Source: Helicostylum pulchrum
Lineage: Eukaryota > Mucoromycota > Mucoromycetes > Mucorales > Mucoraceae
Direction of reading: 5' to 3'
Assembly: GCA_025677825.1 (NCBI GenBank)
Contig: JAIXMO010000080.1
Coordinates: 26,258-90,257, forward strand
DNA length: 64,000 nt
Below the pieces are notes generated by a model that did not search any database, was not told the origin of the DNA, and was given only the letters and a program-made list of their open reading frames with translations. Made by a program: the position numbers and the translations under genes. This document shows positions 24,392-37,605 of the stretch, one piece after another; position 1 is the first letter of the stretch, and each line of letters starts with the position of its first letter.

Positions 24392-25682
24392 AAGTGTTTA
24401 TTGAAACTAATTATAGACCAAACCCCCATTTAGTTAACTTTAAATACTTTAATAAAATATCAACTGTTGCCTCCCATATGTAAGCACTTTCAACCTCTTT
24501 GATTTATAACAAAGTGACTGGTTTTACTAATTAATAAAAATTTTCGTTTTAATTTTAAAATAAAGGAAAATGGCAGTGATATGGTTTTGCCGCCAGTAAT
24601 TGATACATAGTATCTACTTTAGGCTTAGGAATATATCATCCAGAAAGTTCGAGAGCTAGAGTACCGTCACCGAGCTCCTGCCGAGGCATTCACTCAAGGA
24701 TTCAGTAACATCCAACCCATATTCAAACGATCACTTGTTCAAGCTTGAGCTACTTAAGGATATACGCAGATAACTTAAGAACCAAATCTCCCAGATAGTA
24801 CTAATACATAAATATATTCCCATCAAAACGAATTGATTCCTACGCCCTGTAGTAGTAACGTTATTTTTTCAGAAAATGCAAGCTAAAGAAAAAACCAAAT
24901 TGTTGCTGAAATTCTTCTCTTTTTATAGCTGAATTTTTTTTTTTTTTAAATTCCCCTCTTCAAATAAATTTTTTTTCATTGGGCCACTATTAGTTTCTTC
25001 AGTCACAAAAAAAAAATTAACTTGCTGGATGCGTTTTAGATCTCAGTTTTGTTCCAAAAGAGAAGAAAACTTGTGTCAGTTGAAAGCAGTAAAATCACGC
25101 AATTGTTTACATGCTCGGTAAAGTTCCATTGCAGCTAAATATTTTGATTTTCAGAGCATGTAATATTCATGTAAACAAACAGATGTCACCATCCATGTGA
25201 AAACTTTATTTTAAAACAAACAAATCGGAAATTTAAATCTTCAAAAAGGAAATTTGCAGACCACGCGATAGTAGTAACAAGAAAGAAAAATGATTCAAAT
25301 TCATCTCGGTGGGTATAATGCTGAAGATTTCTAAACCGAACGATGAATTTAAATTTCAAAGTTCAATATAGCAAAAGACAGTTTGTTCTTCATTAGTAAT
25401 GGGATTGTTTGACAGAGGAAGGCGTAGAAATCATTTCAAAACTTTTTTTGATAAACAACGTTTATGTCACTATTTATTATTTTTAATAAGATCAAGCTTT
25501 ATCAATATTATAATAATACATAAAAAAAAACTATCATAGACTATAAGGTCATGAATGATGATATAGATCAGAATAATTTGTTTCTCTAATTAGCTATAAC
25601 TTTAATAACATTTTTTTTTTCCATTACTTGATTATTATCACTATTATTATTATTATTATTATTGTTATTATTGTTATTATTA

Positions 25683-25723
<41 letters not shown>

Positions 25724-27435
25724 TGATATTCGGTACTGTAAATATTAATAAAACCGTCTCCCACTTTTATCATATATTATGTATATAAGGGTGTACTGAG
25801 CTATTATATCATACAAAAACAGATGTGTTTAAAAAAACAAAAGAATAAACAAAGGAAAGCAAAGGTGTATTATAGAATACAAGTGCTTTTTAAAAGAGCT
25901 GCATACCATAGTTCATATAACTTATACACGAAATAAAGATGAGTAAATGAATGAAAAAAAGGTGGAGTCATAGCTATTATAAGGGGGAAAAAAAGATATA
26001 ATAAAAAAAGGTTTTTTATTTATTTGAGTATTGCCAAGGCTTGAAATAAATAAATAGAAAGAGTTGTCAATTAGAAATCATAACATCCACAAAAAATCGT
26101 AACTAGGTACTCTTCACTAAAAGTATTGTGTATCATCTATTAAAATATTATATTGACATGTATACACATCTAGTTTCTATAAAAAACAGTAAGTATAAAC
26201 AAAAACAAAAACTATACAAATCTTATGTATTCTTTGTCGAAAGGAAAAAATTTCCAGGCATCAATAAATGTTAACTAACTGCGTTTGTTTGAATCAAAGC
26301 CGCCTTCTTTTTTATAATTAGTGCTATGTATCACTGGTTAAATGCTTTAACAAAAACATTAGATATGGCAACAAAAAAGCCAAAAAGAAATTTACAAGCG
26401 TATCGGTGCTGTAGTAGGTAAAGTTTCTGATAATATTATGGATAACTAGTGGTTTCAATACTATATTTTGGCGAAGATTTGAATATTACAATGGATTAGG
26501 TAATATATTGTACATTATAGTGAATAAACGTTTTTGGTGTGTAATAAAATAACTAGCTTTTAAATGCTTGTACCTTTCGTAATTGATGTGTTCAATGATC
26601 ATCTTTTAATTATATTTATTTTAGCAAATATATATTTAAGTCATTACATCACAATACCTTTATTCGAGTGGTGAATAAATTTATAAGTGTGGATTTTAGG
26701 AAGTACACGGTTATATATCAAAGAGACGATAACAATAAAAAGTAATTAATCTTAATTTATTCGAAGAAACCGTATGAAAGCGTCTTGTCTTTAAGAGTGT
26801 ATTGTCAATCGATGATATTCATAAACATGGAGATAATAATCAAGCCGATAGAGAGAATATCCTAAAGTAAATCTTACAAAGTAATTAACTACGTGTCATT
26901 TTAATACATAGCTCTGTATTGTTTTAATTGATAATAATGAAAAGCTTAATGGAATTTTAAATGATTCTAACGTTCAAACTCTTCTGAAAAACGATAAACA
27001 CCATATTTTTTCATACAGTAACTTGGGTGAGCTCAAGAACTATTTAAAGTGTTATAATCCGTTATTGTTTGTCCATTATCTAATTTTTACAGTGAAATAA
27101 GGTGTTTTCTTTGAATAATTAAAAATCAGGAAATGATACTTTTGCCCAAGTTTCTTAGCAAAAGTTGGCTACTAGGAGCCAAAACGCGTTTCCGGTTTCT
27201 TAATAAAATAAAAAACATTATTTATTATAACTGCTGAAATTAGCAGTGATTTCTTATGTGAGCGATTTTTTAAGCTGCGGTATCTTAATGAGCTTTTTTA
27301 GTCGAAGTGATTATCACAGTGTGATAGACGCGTTATAATTTTCTATTTTAAAACGCGCTACAACCTTGACCCTTTTTTTTCATAAAAAAAAAAAGTAAAT
27401 AAAAGGCTTGTTTGCTCACTAGTAATTTCAAAGCT
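24392..27435. other. Three-kilobase gene-poor region
   Basis: No gene is supported here, which is unusual for this dense window. It holds a protein-like 40-codon open stretch near 24630-24750 without an ATG, a nested inverted repeat (25104-25177) and a large ATT/GTT microsatellite. Close to its right end, upstream of the next gene, are two ACGCGT elements and a short palindrome (27312-27326). Confidence 0.6.
25631..25722. repeat. ATT/GTT trinucleotide microsatellite
   Basis: About 90 bp of tandem ATT units with interspersed GTT units, read directly from the sequence. It is the longest simple repeat in the non-coding part of the window. Confidence 0.95.
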
Positions 27436-30400
27436 ATGAGCTTAGGAAATAGTACCAACGTAATCATGAATTCTCAAGATAATGTCAGTGATTGGAATAA
27501 CGAGGAAGACCTTTTAATGTCAGGTACCATTTTCTTTATTTTCACCATTGTATGTTTCGTTCTCTCTAAAAAAAGCTATACCATTTTAAAACTTAGACTT
27601 TTCAATCGACCTTAGCCTCGATGATATACCAAACTTTACCATAGAGCAGCTATTAGATCTTGATATACCTTTTAAACCCGAGCAGTCTACAAACCATAAT
27701 GACAATTCAGACGATATGTTTGGCAGCGATGACGATATTTTACAAGCACTTGAACACGATCCTTCTTGGAGTATTGCTAATGAACCCAATTATGGCCAAC
27801 CTACCCAAACACAAGCATATAGTGAGATCAAGACAGCCGAACGTTTGGACTCCTCGAATAATTCTGTAGAGAATATTGATGCTTGTATGAGTAATTTGGA
27901 TATTATAAAAAACGACTCGCAAACTTTTTTCGCTACTCAGTCAATAACGGAACAAGAGATAACGTCATTTATTCAGGAAGACACTAGTATGGATGATGTA
28001 TCAACGGATATTTGTTCTCAAAAGATACAATCATTAGATTTAATTGAAGAACCCGTTACTTCAGTTACTCCATTACCGCAGCTTGAGACGCCTGTATCTT
28101 CAACCATTACTCCATCTTCTCCAATACTGACTCGATCGTCACGACCTGGAATTTCTTTAAGAAAGAGAAACGCTATTCAACTGCAACCTTTCACTTTAGA
28201 AAATGCACAGTATAAAAAACTCATTGCAGGAGACTGGACAAAATCCAATTTAAAAGATGTTGTAAATATAAAGCAAACTCCAAATGATAAAGATACGGAC
28301 ACGGATTTTATTCCATTTGATACACAGCTCGTGGATGAACCTACGGACGAGATTTCTGCACATGAACTCGAGTCTTTAGGTGTATACTGTAATAAACCCG
28401 AGCTAGATAAAAAAATACAAAAGAAAAACTCATTGATCCCATCAGCTCCAAAAACTATAGCTTCATCCGCTTCTCGATCACAGAAAAATAATACATCAGT
28501 AGAACCATCTTCTTTTCGTGCTCAAGAAACTTTGGCTTCAACTTCGGCTTCTATAGCATCATCCTCTAGTATACCTGAAAGAACGTGCCCCCCATTAACA
28601 GAGCTCTTTAGCAAAAATCCTACAAGTATAGAGTACCCTGAAGAGCTTCAAAAATATGGATTGGATAAATTGGTTCTGCCACGTACTAATAAACTTAAAA
28701 CGAAAAAAGTAATTACATTTACAACAAAGAGGAAGAGTAGTAAGCGAAAGGAAAGAAGCACTTTATCTAGAAACGCTGAATTACCAAACACAGATATCTT
28801 TGCATTTGATTTTAATCCTAAAGCAATACCCAGACCTTTACCTACGATAGATTCAAGTATACCCGCGGAAGATCCTGAAAATGAGTCGGACGAAGAAGTG
28901 GTCTTTAGACGTCCTCGTTTAAATAAAAGAAAAGTGTTGATAAGTGATAGTGAAGAGGAAGATGGCGAGGAAGAAGAAGAAGAAGCTGAGCCAATGACCG
29001 AGGAACAGCTTAATTCAATTTTTGCTTTTCCAACAGAACCACTGGAACCACAACAAGTTAAAACATATGGCGTTAAAACGGGTAGTAGTAGTAGTAGTAG
29101 CAGTGCTATGCCTATCCTTGATGATGGTTTTGAATACAGAGATCAAAAAAGGCAAAGGATGGATATTAGAGATCTACAAGCAAAGAGTCTTAAGAATGTC
29201 TTGCCAGCTTCTTATATAAAGTTGAATCAAAAGAAATTGGAAGAAGAGTTTAGAAATCGTAGATTGGCGAAAAATACGAGATCACATGCGACATCAAGTA
29301 CTGTAATGTCGAAAAAAGATTCGAGTCGTATTTCTAGAAACGCTGAAGATATTTTTGCCGCGTTTCGTGAGGATACTGATGATGAAGTTGATAATAATAA
29401 TTCAATTGACCAGCATATTCGAGGATCCAACGTTAGTACAAGAAGCCATGATGACACTATTATAATTGACAATAGCGAAAGCTTTTATTACGATGATGAT
29501 GGCGAAGATGGTTTTTTATTCGATCACGGTATTGGTATAGATGATAATGATTCTATTATTGACTATAGTGATCGCATTAGCTATGATCGCGATGCTATAA
29601 CTAATCGTGGCGAAACTGTTAACTACAGTTACGATAGTGAAAACATATTTGGGACCGATGATGGAATGGAATACGATTATGATGATGATAATGGAATGGT
29701 CTACGAGAATAATACAATTAGCCACCATGGAATAATTGATCACGCAGATAGGGTAGATAATAGCAGTAGAATTGACACATATTTTATTCCTGAATATAGA
29801 AACAGCGCCTCTACTTCATCTATAACCCGCATTGATACAGCTACATTGAGCCCTACTTCTCAAAATGCTTTTATGCACAACGCTTCCGTAGATCAGTCAC
29901 AAGCTATAGAGTTTGATAGAATATCGAGACAGAGTATTCAATCAACAGGAAATAAGCGTAGTATTCAATCGGCAGGAACAAGTCGAAGACCTATTGCAAA
30001 ATCTTCAGCTACTAATGCAAGGCCTACTAACAGAAATACTGGACGTGCTAAACCAACTAGTACTACTACAACTAAGCGAAAAAGACGTCCCAAGAAAACT
30101 ATGGATGATATATATGTACATAAACCTTATTTTCTATCGCCTATGTTTAATAGAGGTAGCGGTAGGGCTAATGAAGCAGGTGGTCGAGGTAACGGACATA
30201 GTCGTGGCAGTGAAACGAGAGAAAACCATAGAGCAAATAACGTAAACAACAACGATAATGTATTTCACAGAGACGATTTGCCACGAAAAGCGTTTGATGA
30301 TATTTATATGAATACAAAGCGCCAATCGAAGTATTATAGCAGCGATGGTATTTATATCGGAAATTATGATATTAGTGACTATTTGAATCGAAACGTAGTT

Positions 30401-31315
30401 CATAAAGATTCGACTAACAGGGCTGTGCCAATTTATTCTTTGGATGAAGTTATTAAACGAGTACATGATCTCAAAAGCTCTGATCTACAAGGCATCATTG
30501 GGTTACGAGATACAGTTTACATACACCGTCAATTGATAGTACCACTTATTTCTAAAAACCCAAAAGAGAAATGTACGTATCCTCAATTCAAGGAATCACA
30601 TTCAGACTTAATATTGTTTGGAAAACGATATTACTGGAAACAAATTAATTCTGAAGGAACGCATATTATCAACGACCTTTTTGCTAAAGTGTTTCAAGAT
30701 ATTTTACACTTCTGTCGAAATGATAAGTATAGTCCAGTGGTTAATGAATTTGGAGATTTACCTGATCACGAATATTTTTATATATTTGTTTCTCTATGCC
30801 TTACACAATGGGTTCCAATACTTCCTGTCAAAGAACAAAACGAATTAATTTTATTTCTTACTTACCATGTTCGAAGTTTAGCATATTCATTAACAAAATT
30901 GGCAGAGATTCGCCAACATGAAAAAATAGGATGGAAACCTATTGTTAAACTTTTACTGTATTTGTTGGACTGGACATGTAGACTTGAATTATTGCATATG
31001 GATAGAACAATTTGGTCAGTAATAGAGCTCTCTCAGACAATAATGGATGTGCTTGTTTATATTGGATATGAAAGAGTTAAAAAAGAAAATAATCAATACT
31101 TGATCGAGGCCTGGATTTGCTTAATTTTAATTATGTCTGTTTCTAACAGAAAGCATGGATATCATTTGAATGAAACGATCTTTGTAAATCAGATAAATAG
31201 TAGTATCCAAAGAAAATCGGGGAAATTGGCTAGTTATGAATATAAAAAGCGTAGAACCATAAAATTCTGGGCGGAAACTTTAGACTATATTTTGAATAAG
31301 CATACTATCTTTTAA
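27436..31315 (+). CDS. Large nuclear protein, tentatively Mms22/Mus7-like
   Basis: Two exons (27436-27523 and 27597-31315) encode about 1268 residues. The first 800 are low-complexity, rich in Ser, Asp, Asn and Glu, with an acidic run near residue 450 and a basic KRKRRPKK nuclear-localisation-like motif. The last 330 residues are well folded and helical: GLRDTVYIHRQLIVPLI, LILFGKRYYWKQ and a series of Leu-rich helices. This C-terminal pattern reminded me of the Mus7/Mms22 family, which with cullin Rtt101 supports repair of stalled replication forks. The protein is shorter than fission-yeast Mus7 (about 1,900 residues), so the C-terminus may be reduced. Two ACGCGT elements upstream fit a replication-linked gene. 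Product name is tentative; the gene itself is certain. Confidence 0.6.
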
Positions 31316-31942
31316 AAAGCAAGCTCAATTAGCATTTGTTACATAAAACCTAAATAAAATAAGCGGGCTTTTTTATATAAAAGAGTATGGACATAATAAA
31401 TAAATAACCATGATACACATACACATGCAATACAAACAATGCTTAAAAGAGATAAATAAAAAAAAACCAGATAGATTCGTGTTGTACAAGGGAAGACAAA
31501 AGGCGCCTGGATTAATGGTTAACCTGCTAACTAACGGTGGAAGTAAGTACGACAGAAAGAAACAAAATAAAAATAAAAAATAAGAATAAGAAGAAGAAGC
31601 ATAAAAACGGAGACTCTGAAAGGAAAGATATAATGAATGATGAGATATAATCTGACTTGCTTTTTTGAAACATAGATCTCCAGGTGTGTAGGTAAAGGCT
31701 GTCACGTAACATCATTTGCATAATGGAGATTATGCTCTAGTTCCTATTCTGAAAGTACTATTATTCGCTTCTAAAATGCTAATTTACTTACAATAAAAAG
31801 GGTGATCTACATTTTTAATTATGATGTATTACGCTACAATTTATTTTACATGCATTTGTTATGTTTATTTTTTAATGTAGCACTATTATGTGTGCGTGTG
31901 TGTTTGTTTTTATGATAAAATATGTACAAATAATAGAATAAT
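31316..31942. other. Convergent spacer, Mms22-like gene / H+-ATPase gene
   Basis: 627 bp between two stop codons. AT-rich, with poly-A/T tracts and AATAAA-like hexamers that could serve as polyadenylation signals for both sides. Open stretches here on the minus strand have low-complexity, non-coding composition. Confidence 0.6.
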
Positions 31943-34900
31943 TTAATATGATTTGATAGAACTAACAGATTCTCTTCGTTGTGCTCTATCATAACCAAAG
32001 CGAGATTTTTGTTGCTTTTGAACAAATTTCGCAGCCTTTGTCTCCTTGATAGGCTTGGATGGTACAAAGGCAGGTACAGAAGACCTAGATGTCTTGTCAA
32101 ACTTTTCCCATACGTAAATTGTAACTACTTTGATTATATCCATAATAAAGAATGTGGCGAAAGAAATGGCAAGAATAATGACACTGGTAACCCAGCCAAT
32201 ACCAGCAATGTTGGGGTTATTGGGTATACCGTACACAGAAAGAAGAAGTGCAATAAGTTGTGTACCTAAAATAACTAGGATAAATACCAATGAAGGAAGA
32301 CTCTTCCACCAGAATCCAGTAGTACGAGTAGAAAAGATAACGAAATGAGGAGCTACAATGAATGTTAATAATACTATACATATAAATTGTTCCCTTTTTT
32401 TTTTTTTTTACCTGAAGAAATATGAAGGTACATGATAGTAGAGATTTCAGGAGGAGTGAAACCAAGTACATCTCGGAAAATATAAAAGTGAGCAAATGAA
32501 AATGCGGAAAGAGCAATAGCGAGTACAAAAGAAAGAACAATTAAAAGCTGTAAGCGCCACATGTTTGGGGTACGCGATACCTGTACATTGTCAACTGCCA
32601 TAATCAAAGTAGCCGCATCATTCAAGAGCGAAATAAGAATAAGGAATACAGGTGGCATTTTCCAACCTTCAGCAAGTGTAATAACAAAGAAGAATAGTAA
32701 GAAATGAATTGTAGACGTAATTCGATATAAGGCATATGATTGAAGACGTTGAAAGATAACACGAGATACCTTGATACCATCGATAATGGCTGAAAGTCCT
32801 GGTGCTAATAATACGATATCAGCAGCTGCACGAGCTGCATCTGTAGAACCAGCAACAGCAATACCAACATTTGCTTTTTTCAAAGCAGGCGCATCATTGA
32901 CACCATCGCCCGTCATAGCAACAAAGTAACCTCTCTTTTGTAATTCTTCAATTACGTGAAATTTATGCTCTGCAGTATAAAAAATAATTTTTTTGTTAGA
33001 TACGTATTAAAGTTGAGTTATACATGCATATTATTTCGTACCAGGAACAACACCAGCAAAGCCATCAGAATAGACACATAAATCAGAAATTTCTTTTTCG
33101 GACTTTTTAGGATCAATTAATTCCTCCACTTCTAAAATATTTTGACCCATTCCAAGTCTACCAGCTACTTCTTTAGCAATAATCCCTTGGTCACCAGTAA
33201 TCATTTTAACGGAGATACCATATTGTTGACATTCAGCTAAAGTCTGGGCAGAGTCATCTCTAGGTGGATCAATTAAACTAAGTAAACCAATCAACTCCCA
33301 CTTTTCCATTCCATTGAGAGTACGTGCTACACCCAACGCTCTTAATCCACGACTAGCGAATTGTTGAATCATATTTTCAGCTTGTTCATTACCTTGTACG
33401 AGTTTCATAATAACTTGTGGTGCACCTTTTGCTACACGAAATTTTTCTTGAGAAGAAATATCTACCACAGTCGCTTGAGCAGTTTTGTCAGACGAATTAA
33501 AAGGTTTAAATGAAATGACTTCATAACCTTGTACTTTATGTGATCCATCATTTATTACTTGAGGGTGATGAGTTTCAGCTGCAGTTCGTACAGCAAATTC
33601 AATTGGGTCATCTGTTGCTGCTTCAGAAGCAAGGTATGAATAAAGCAAGATATCATTCTTATCATAAGATCCGGCAAGGTAAGGTTCATCAAATGTCAGT
33701 TCATTTTTAGTGAGTGTTCCGGTTTTATCACTGCATAAAATAGAGACAGATGCGAATTCTTCAACAGCAGTTAACCTCTTTACAATTACTTGACGTTTTG
33801 CTAATTGTTTGGCACCAATAGCCATAGTAACTGACATGACAGTGGGTAAACCAACAGGAATACTATAAAAAAGAGCGTAAATGATAAGAGTAAAAAAAAA
33901 AAAGGTATACGTATATATACAACTTACGCAGCGATAGTTAATATAACCATTTCATTTAAAGTATCCAATACTTGTTCCTTAGTAATAAAACCATTTGCAA
34001 TTCTTTCAGTTACCAATTCATGTATAAAGATAATGAGGACAAGTACAACTGAAAGAATAATAAGAAAGTTACCAATATAATTGATAACTTTTTGAAATCT
34101 TCCGGAACCTGTAGTAACCGAAATAAGACTAGCAGTTTTTCCAATAAACGTATCAGGTCCTGTGCGGACAACAATTGCTTGTTGTTGACCTTGCTTTACA
34201 ACACAAGAAGAAAATACGACGCTTCCGGGTTTTTTCTTACTGGGTAGTGATTCACCAGTAAGTGAACTTTGATCTATTTGCATATCAGTTTCGATCGCTT
34301 CACCTGTAGCACCAATACCTAATAATCGCGCATCTGCTGGTACAATATCTCCTAATCTTAAAACAATAATATCGCCTACTACAATATCTGCAGAATTTAC
34401 TTCTTTTAATTGACCATTTCTCCAACATCTACAGTGTAAAGCGAGACTATTCTTTAAAGAGTCAATAGATGTTTCGGCGCGAGATTCTTCTACGTATCCA
34501 ATTACTGCGTTAATAACAAGCATAGCAGCAATAATACTAAAATCAAGCCAATCTCCTGTAATAGCAGTAAACACCAGTGATAAAATCATTAAATATGAAA
34601 TAGCTCCTGTAACTGAGCAATCAAAAAAAAGGGGGGGGGTTATTAAATTATTTCAAACTAAAAAAAAAAAGAAAGAAGGGAGGACTTACAAAACGATAAA
34701 AAATGTAAAAGTTTATTTCGCTTTTTTTCGACTAATTCGTTTCGACCAAACTTTGACATTCGTTCATATACTTGGTTTTCAGTCAAACCGAAAGTAGGCT
34801 GTGTTTGAAGGTATGGTTCGAGATGAGCTGGAACATCGTCAATCACGGCTTGTTGAGTTTTATCGCTCGGTTTCGGTGTTGCCGTTAAAGGTACGGCTTC

Positions 34901-34963
34901 TTCTAAATCATTCGTATATTGATTTGTTATATCCTCCTGTTCAGCTACTTGTCGGAAACCCAT
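31943..34963 (-). CDS. PMA1: Plasma-membrane H+-ATPase (P3A-type ATPase)
   Basis: Electrogenic proton pump that energises nutrient uptake at the plasma membrane. Exons: 34963-34690, 34612-33928, 33862-33042, 32969-32412 and 32352-31943, about 915 residues, matching fungal Pma1. The actuator motif SLTGES, the phosphorylation site SDKTGTLT (Asp about residue 365) and the hinge motif TGDGVNDAP are all intact. Ten or so membrane segments can be recognised, with the M4 Pro in IPVGLPTVMSV. The C-terminal tail is basic and ends with RRESVSSIKSY; it holds RRES, a likely kinase site, in the place of the autoinhibitory domain of yeast Pma1. A 9-G run at about 34631-34639 lies in the first intron. Confidence 0.95.
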
Positions 34964-35560
34964 ACTTATTGTTATAAAAGAGATTAAAAGTGAAAAAAGT
35001 AAAAAATAAGTTTTGTTGCTAATTTAAATAAGAAACCTAATTGGGTATATTGTGACTTTTCTAATGAGGCTCAGGGCATTAAGTCTTCTTTTTTTTTTGG
35101 CTATCGAAAGTGGCTGAGATAAACAAAAAGGCTGTTTGTATTTACTAGCTTGAGTAAATGTAGTTAACATATTTATTTTGTCACGAAATACGTATTGTAT
35201 CATTGTATTTATCTTTTTTTATAATTAATTACAAGGTAAAAAAAAGGTTTTTTCTATTTGAAGCATGTAAGCTTTTTTTTTCTGGCTGAGGATTATTACA
35301 CCTGTTAAAATTGGCTAGCCAAAAAAGATGAACTTCTCTTTCCGTATCTTTCTACTACACAAAATAGTTTTACCTGCAGGGATTTTTTTATTATTTAGTA
35401 GAGACTAAACTAGGTACCGAGAAGTCGCACTTTTTTTTTTCTTTTACAGTAACTGTTAAATTTAGTTGCATATTTTTTTACAGCAATTGTCTGAGCTTTA
35501 AGTGAGCGATATTATAATCGTGTAACGAAACAGATAAGCTTAGATTTTATTTTTATTTTT
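34964..35560. other. H+-ATPase upstream region
   Basis: About 600 bp between the start of the H+-ATPase gene and the 3' end of the aldo/keto reductase gene. T-tracts and AT-rich sequence only; no ORF or RNA gene is supported. Confidence 0.6.
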
Positions 35561-36741
35561 TTAAGGAGTATAAGGTCTTCTGGGAACATAAGGTTCCTCC
35601 AAGTACTTGACCTCTTCATCGGTTAAGTTAATCTCAAAAGATCCCATCAAGTCGTGCAACTGTTCAATTTTGCTAACACCTACGATAGGAGAAGTGACAT
35701 ATTTTTTAGTATAAAGCCATGCTAAAGCAATTTGAGCACAAGTCTTGTTATGTTTCTTTGCAAGTTCTTCAATACGATCAATAATAGTATCGTCACTTTC
35801 TTTTTGCTTATCAGGTAAAAAGTTTTGAAGTTGGAATCTGGATTCGGTACGAGTGGTCTTTCTGTTTTTACCGGTAAGTGCACCCATAGCCAAAGGAGAC
35901 CAGGGAATACCAGCAATACCAGCATCAACACAGTAAGGGTTCATTTCTCTTTCTTCTTCACGATAAACTAAGTTGTACAAGTTTTGCATAGACACAAACT
36001 TGGTCCAGCCGTTACGTTCAGCAATTGAGTTGAGTTTTTGAAATTGCCAGGCATTCATGGTACTGGCACCAATATATCTGACCTTACCAGAACGAACTAC
36101 ATCATTCAAAGTTTCCATGATTTCTTCCATGGAAGTTTCCTAGAAAAAGATAAAGATATATTAGCTGGTGAATAAAAAAATAAAAATTTATACGTATATA
36201 TCAAAACTTACAGTGTCCAAACGATGGATTTGATAAAGATCAATATAGTCAACGCCAAGTCTCTTTAGAGAGTCATCTACAGCATCAAATATATGCTTAC
36301 GAGAAAGACCAAATCTGTTCACCATCTCAGGATCATTTTTCAAACCAGTTCTTACGCTTTTAGATACATCATCGTATACAGGTGCGTAGACCTTGGTAGC
36401 AATAACAACACGACCTCTATTAACACCGATTTCCTTTAAGGCCTTGCCAAGAACGATCTCACTTTCACCGTTGGAATAGGTATTGGCAGTATCGAAAAAG
36501 TTAATACCTGCTGCGTAAGCTTCCTTGATAAGCTTGATGGATTCCTCTTCATCTTTAACCCAGGGACTCCAAGCTGAACTTCCGTAAGACATGCAGCCGA
36601 GACAGATTTTAGAAACCTATTTTGTTTGTTTATAGTGAATGACATATTCTTTTTTTTAAAAAAAAAATACTTTATTACCTTCATACCAGTGCTTCCGAAA
36701 CGAGCATATTGCATTTTGGGGATTTCTGCTGCAGAAGACAT
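35561..36741 (-). CDS. Aldo/keto reductase
   Basis: NAD(P)H-dependent oxidoreductase of the AKR superfamily, closest in pattern to fungal and bacterial YajO/VdrA-type enzymes rather than to xylose-reductase types. Exons 36741-36679, 36616-36212 and 36139-35561 give 348 residues. The catalytic tetrad is visible as Asp and Tyr in FFDTANTYSNGESE, Lys in VIATKVY and His in LYQIHRLD. The strand-order markers GKVRYIGAST, SMQNLYNLVYR and IPWSPLAMGALTGK follow, and the cofactor-binding C-terminus shows SPIVGVSKIEQL. The substrate cannot be told. It shares an 864-bp divergent upstream region with the CRIB gene. Confidence 0.92.
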
Positions 36742-37605
36742 TTTTTTATTTTATTATTATTACTGTAAAGAATTACCTAAAATAAGATAGAAAGAGAAAG
36801 CGACTACTAGGCATTGTCAAAATACATCTTTCTATATGACACGAATTTTGGTTTTAGGACGCGTATTGAGTTTCCTATTATATTTTTGTTTACGCAACTC
36901 AATTTCCTATTTGATTTTGACTTGAGTTCAGCTCGCATAAAAAAAGAATATAATTGGCTGGCATTTTTTTTTATAGTTTAGTTTAGTTTACATGAGATAT
37001 GATATATTTACTTCTGCCCGTATTAAATAATTACGTGTGCTTTTTTTAAAAAAAGATAAATCTAAAATTGATATGCGTGGTACAGTTCGTAAGGGTTAGA
37101 GTTGTGAATGTACAACATATTCGCCTATAGAAAGGGTGAACTCTTTTCCATCTAAACATTTTAGCTAGTGTATCACGCCCCTTTTGTTAAATTCAGTGAT
37201 GTAACTTCAAAAAAAGATATAGTTGTACAAAAGAAAAAAGGGGGTGTGCAAAAAAATTTCCACCCCCCCCCCCCCCCCCCATTTATCTGAATTTTAAAAA
37301 GTGCAAAAAAAAACACACACATTTAACAAGTACATCATTGTTTATATGTACAAAGTAAAAATTAAATATTAGACTTGACTTGACAGTTACAAAAAAAAAA
37401 AAAAAAAAAAAAAAAAGAAGAGATTATCGCTCTGTTAAAAATAAAGAGGATTGGTTTATTTTTGTTTTTCCAAGATTGGCTTAAAAAGTAAATTTGTTGT
37501 TATTGTTTTTATCTGAAAACATAAAGTTATTTGATATGCGACTAAAAAATAAAATGTATTTTTTCTTTCTTTCTTTTTTTTTCTATTGCACACATAAAGA
37601 AGAAA
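36742..37605. promoter_or_regulatory. Divergent upstream region with C18 and A26 homopolymers
   Basis: Shared upstream DNA of the aldo/keto reductase and CRIB genes. It contains an 18-C run (37263-37280), a 26-A run (37391-37416) and one ACGCGT (36859-36864). A T-rich tract precedes the rightward ATG. Confidence 0.6.
37263..37280. repeat. C18 homopolymer
   Basis: Eighteen consecutive C residues, exceptional in DNA this AT-rich. The opposite strand is an uninterrupted G18 run. Confidence 0.9.

Noticed and set aside
25631..25722. Possible CRISPR-like or satellite array
   Set aside because: Only a trinucleotide microsatellite with no spacers or longer unit; the genome is fungal.
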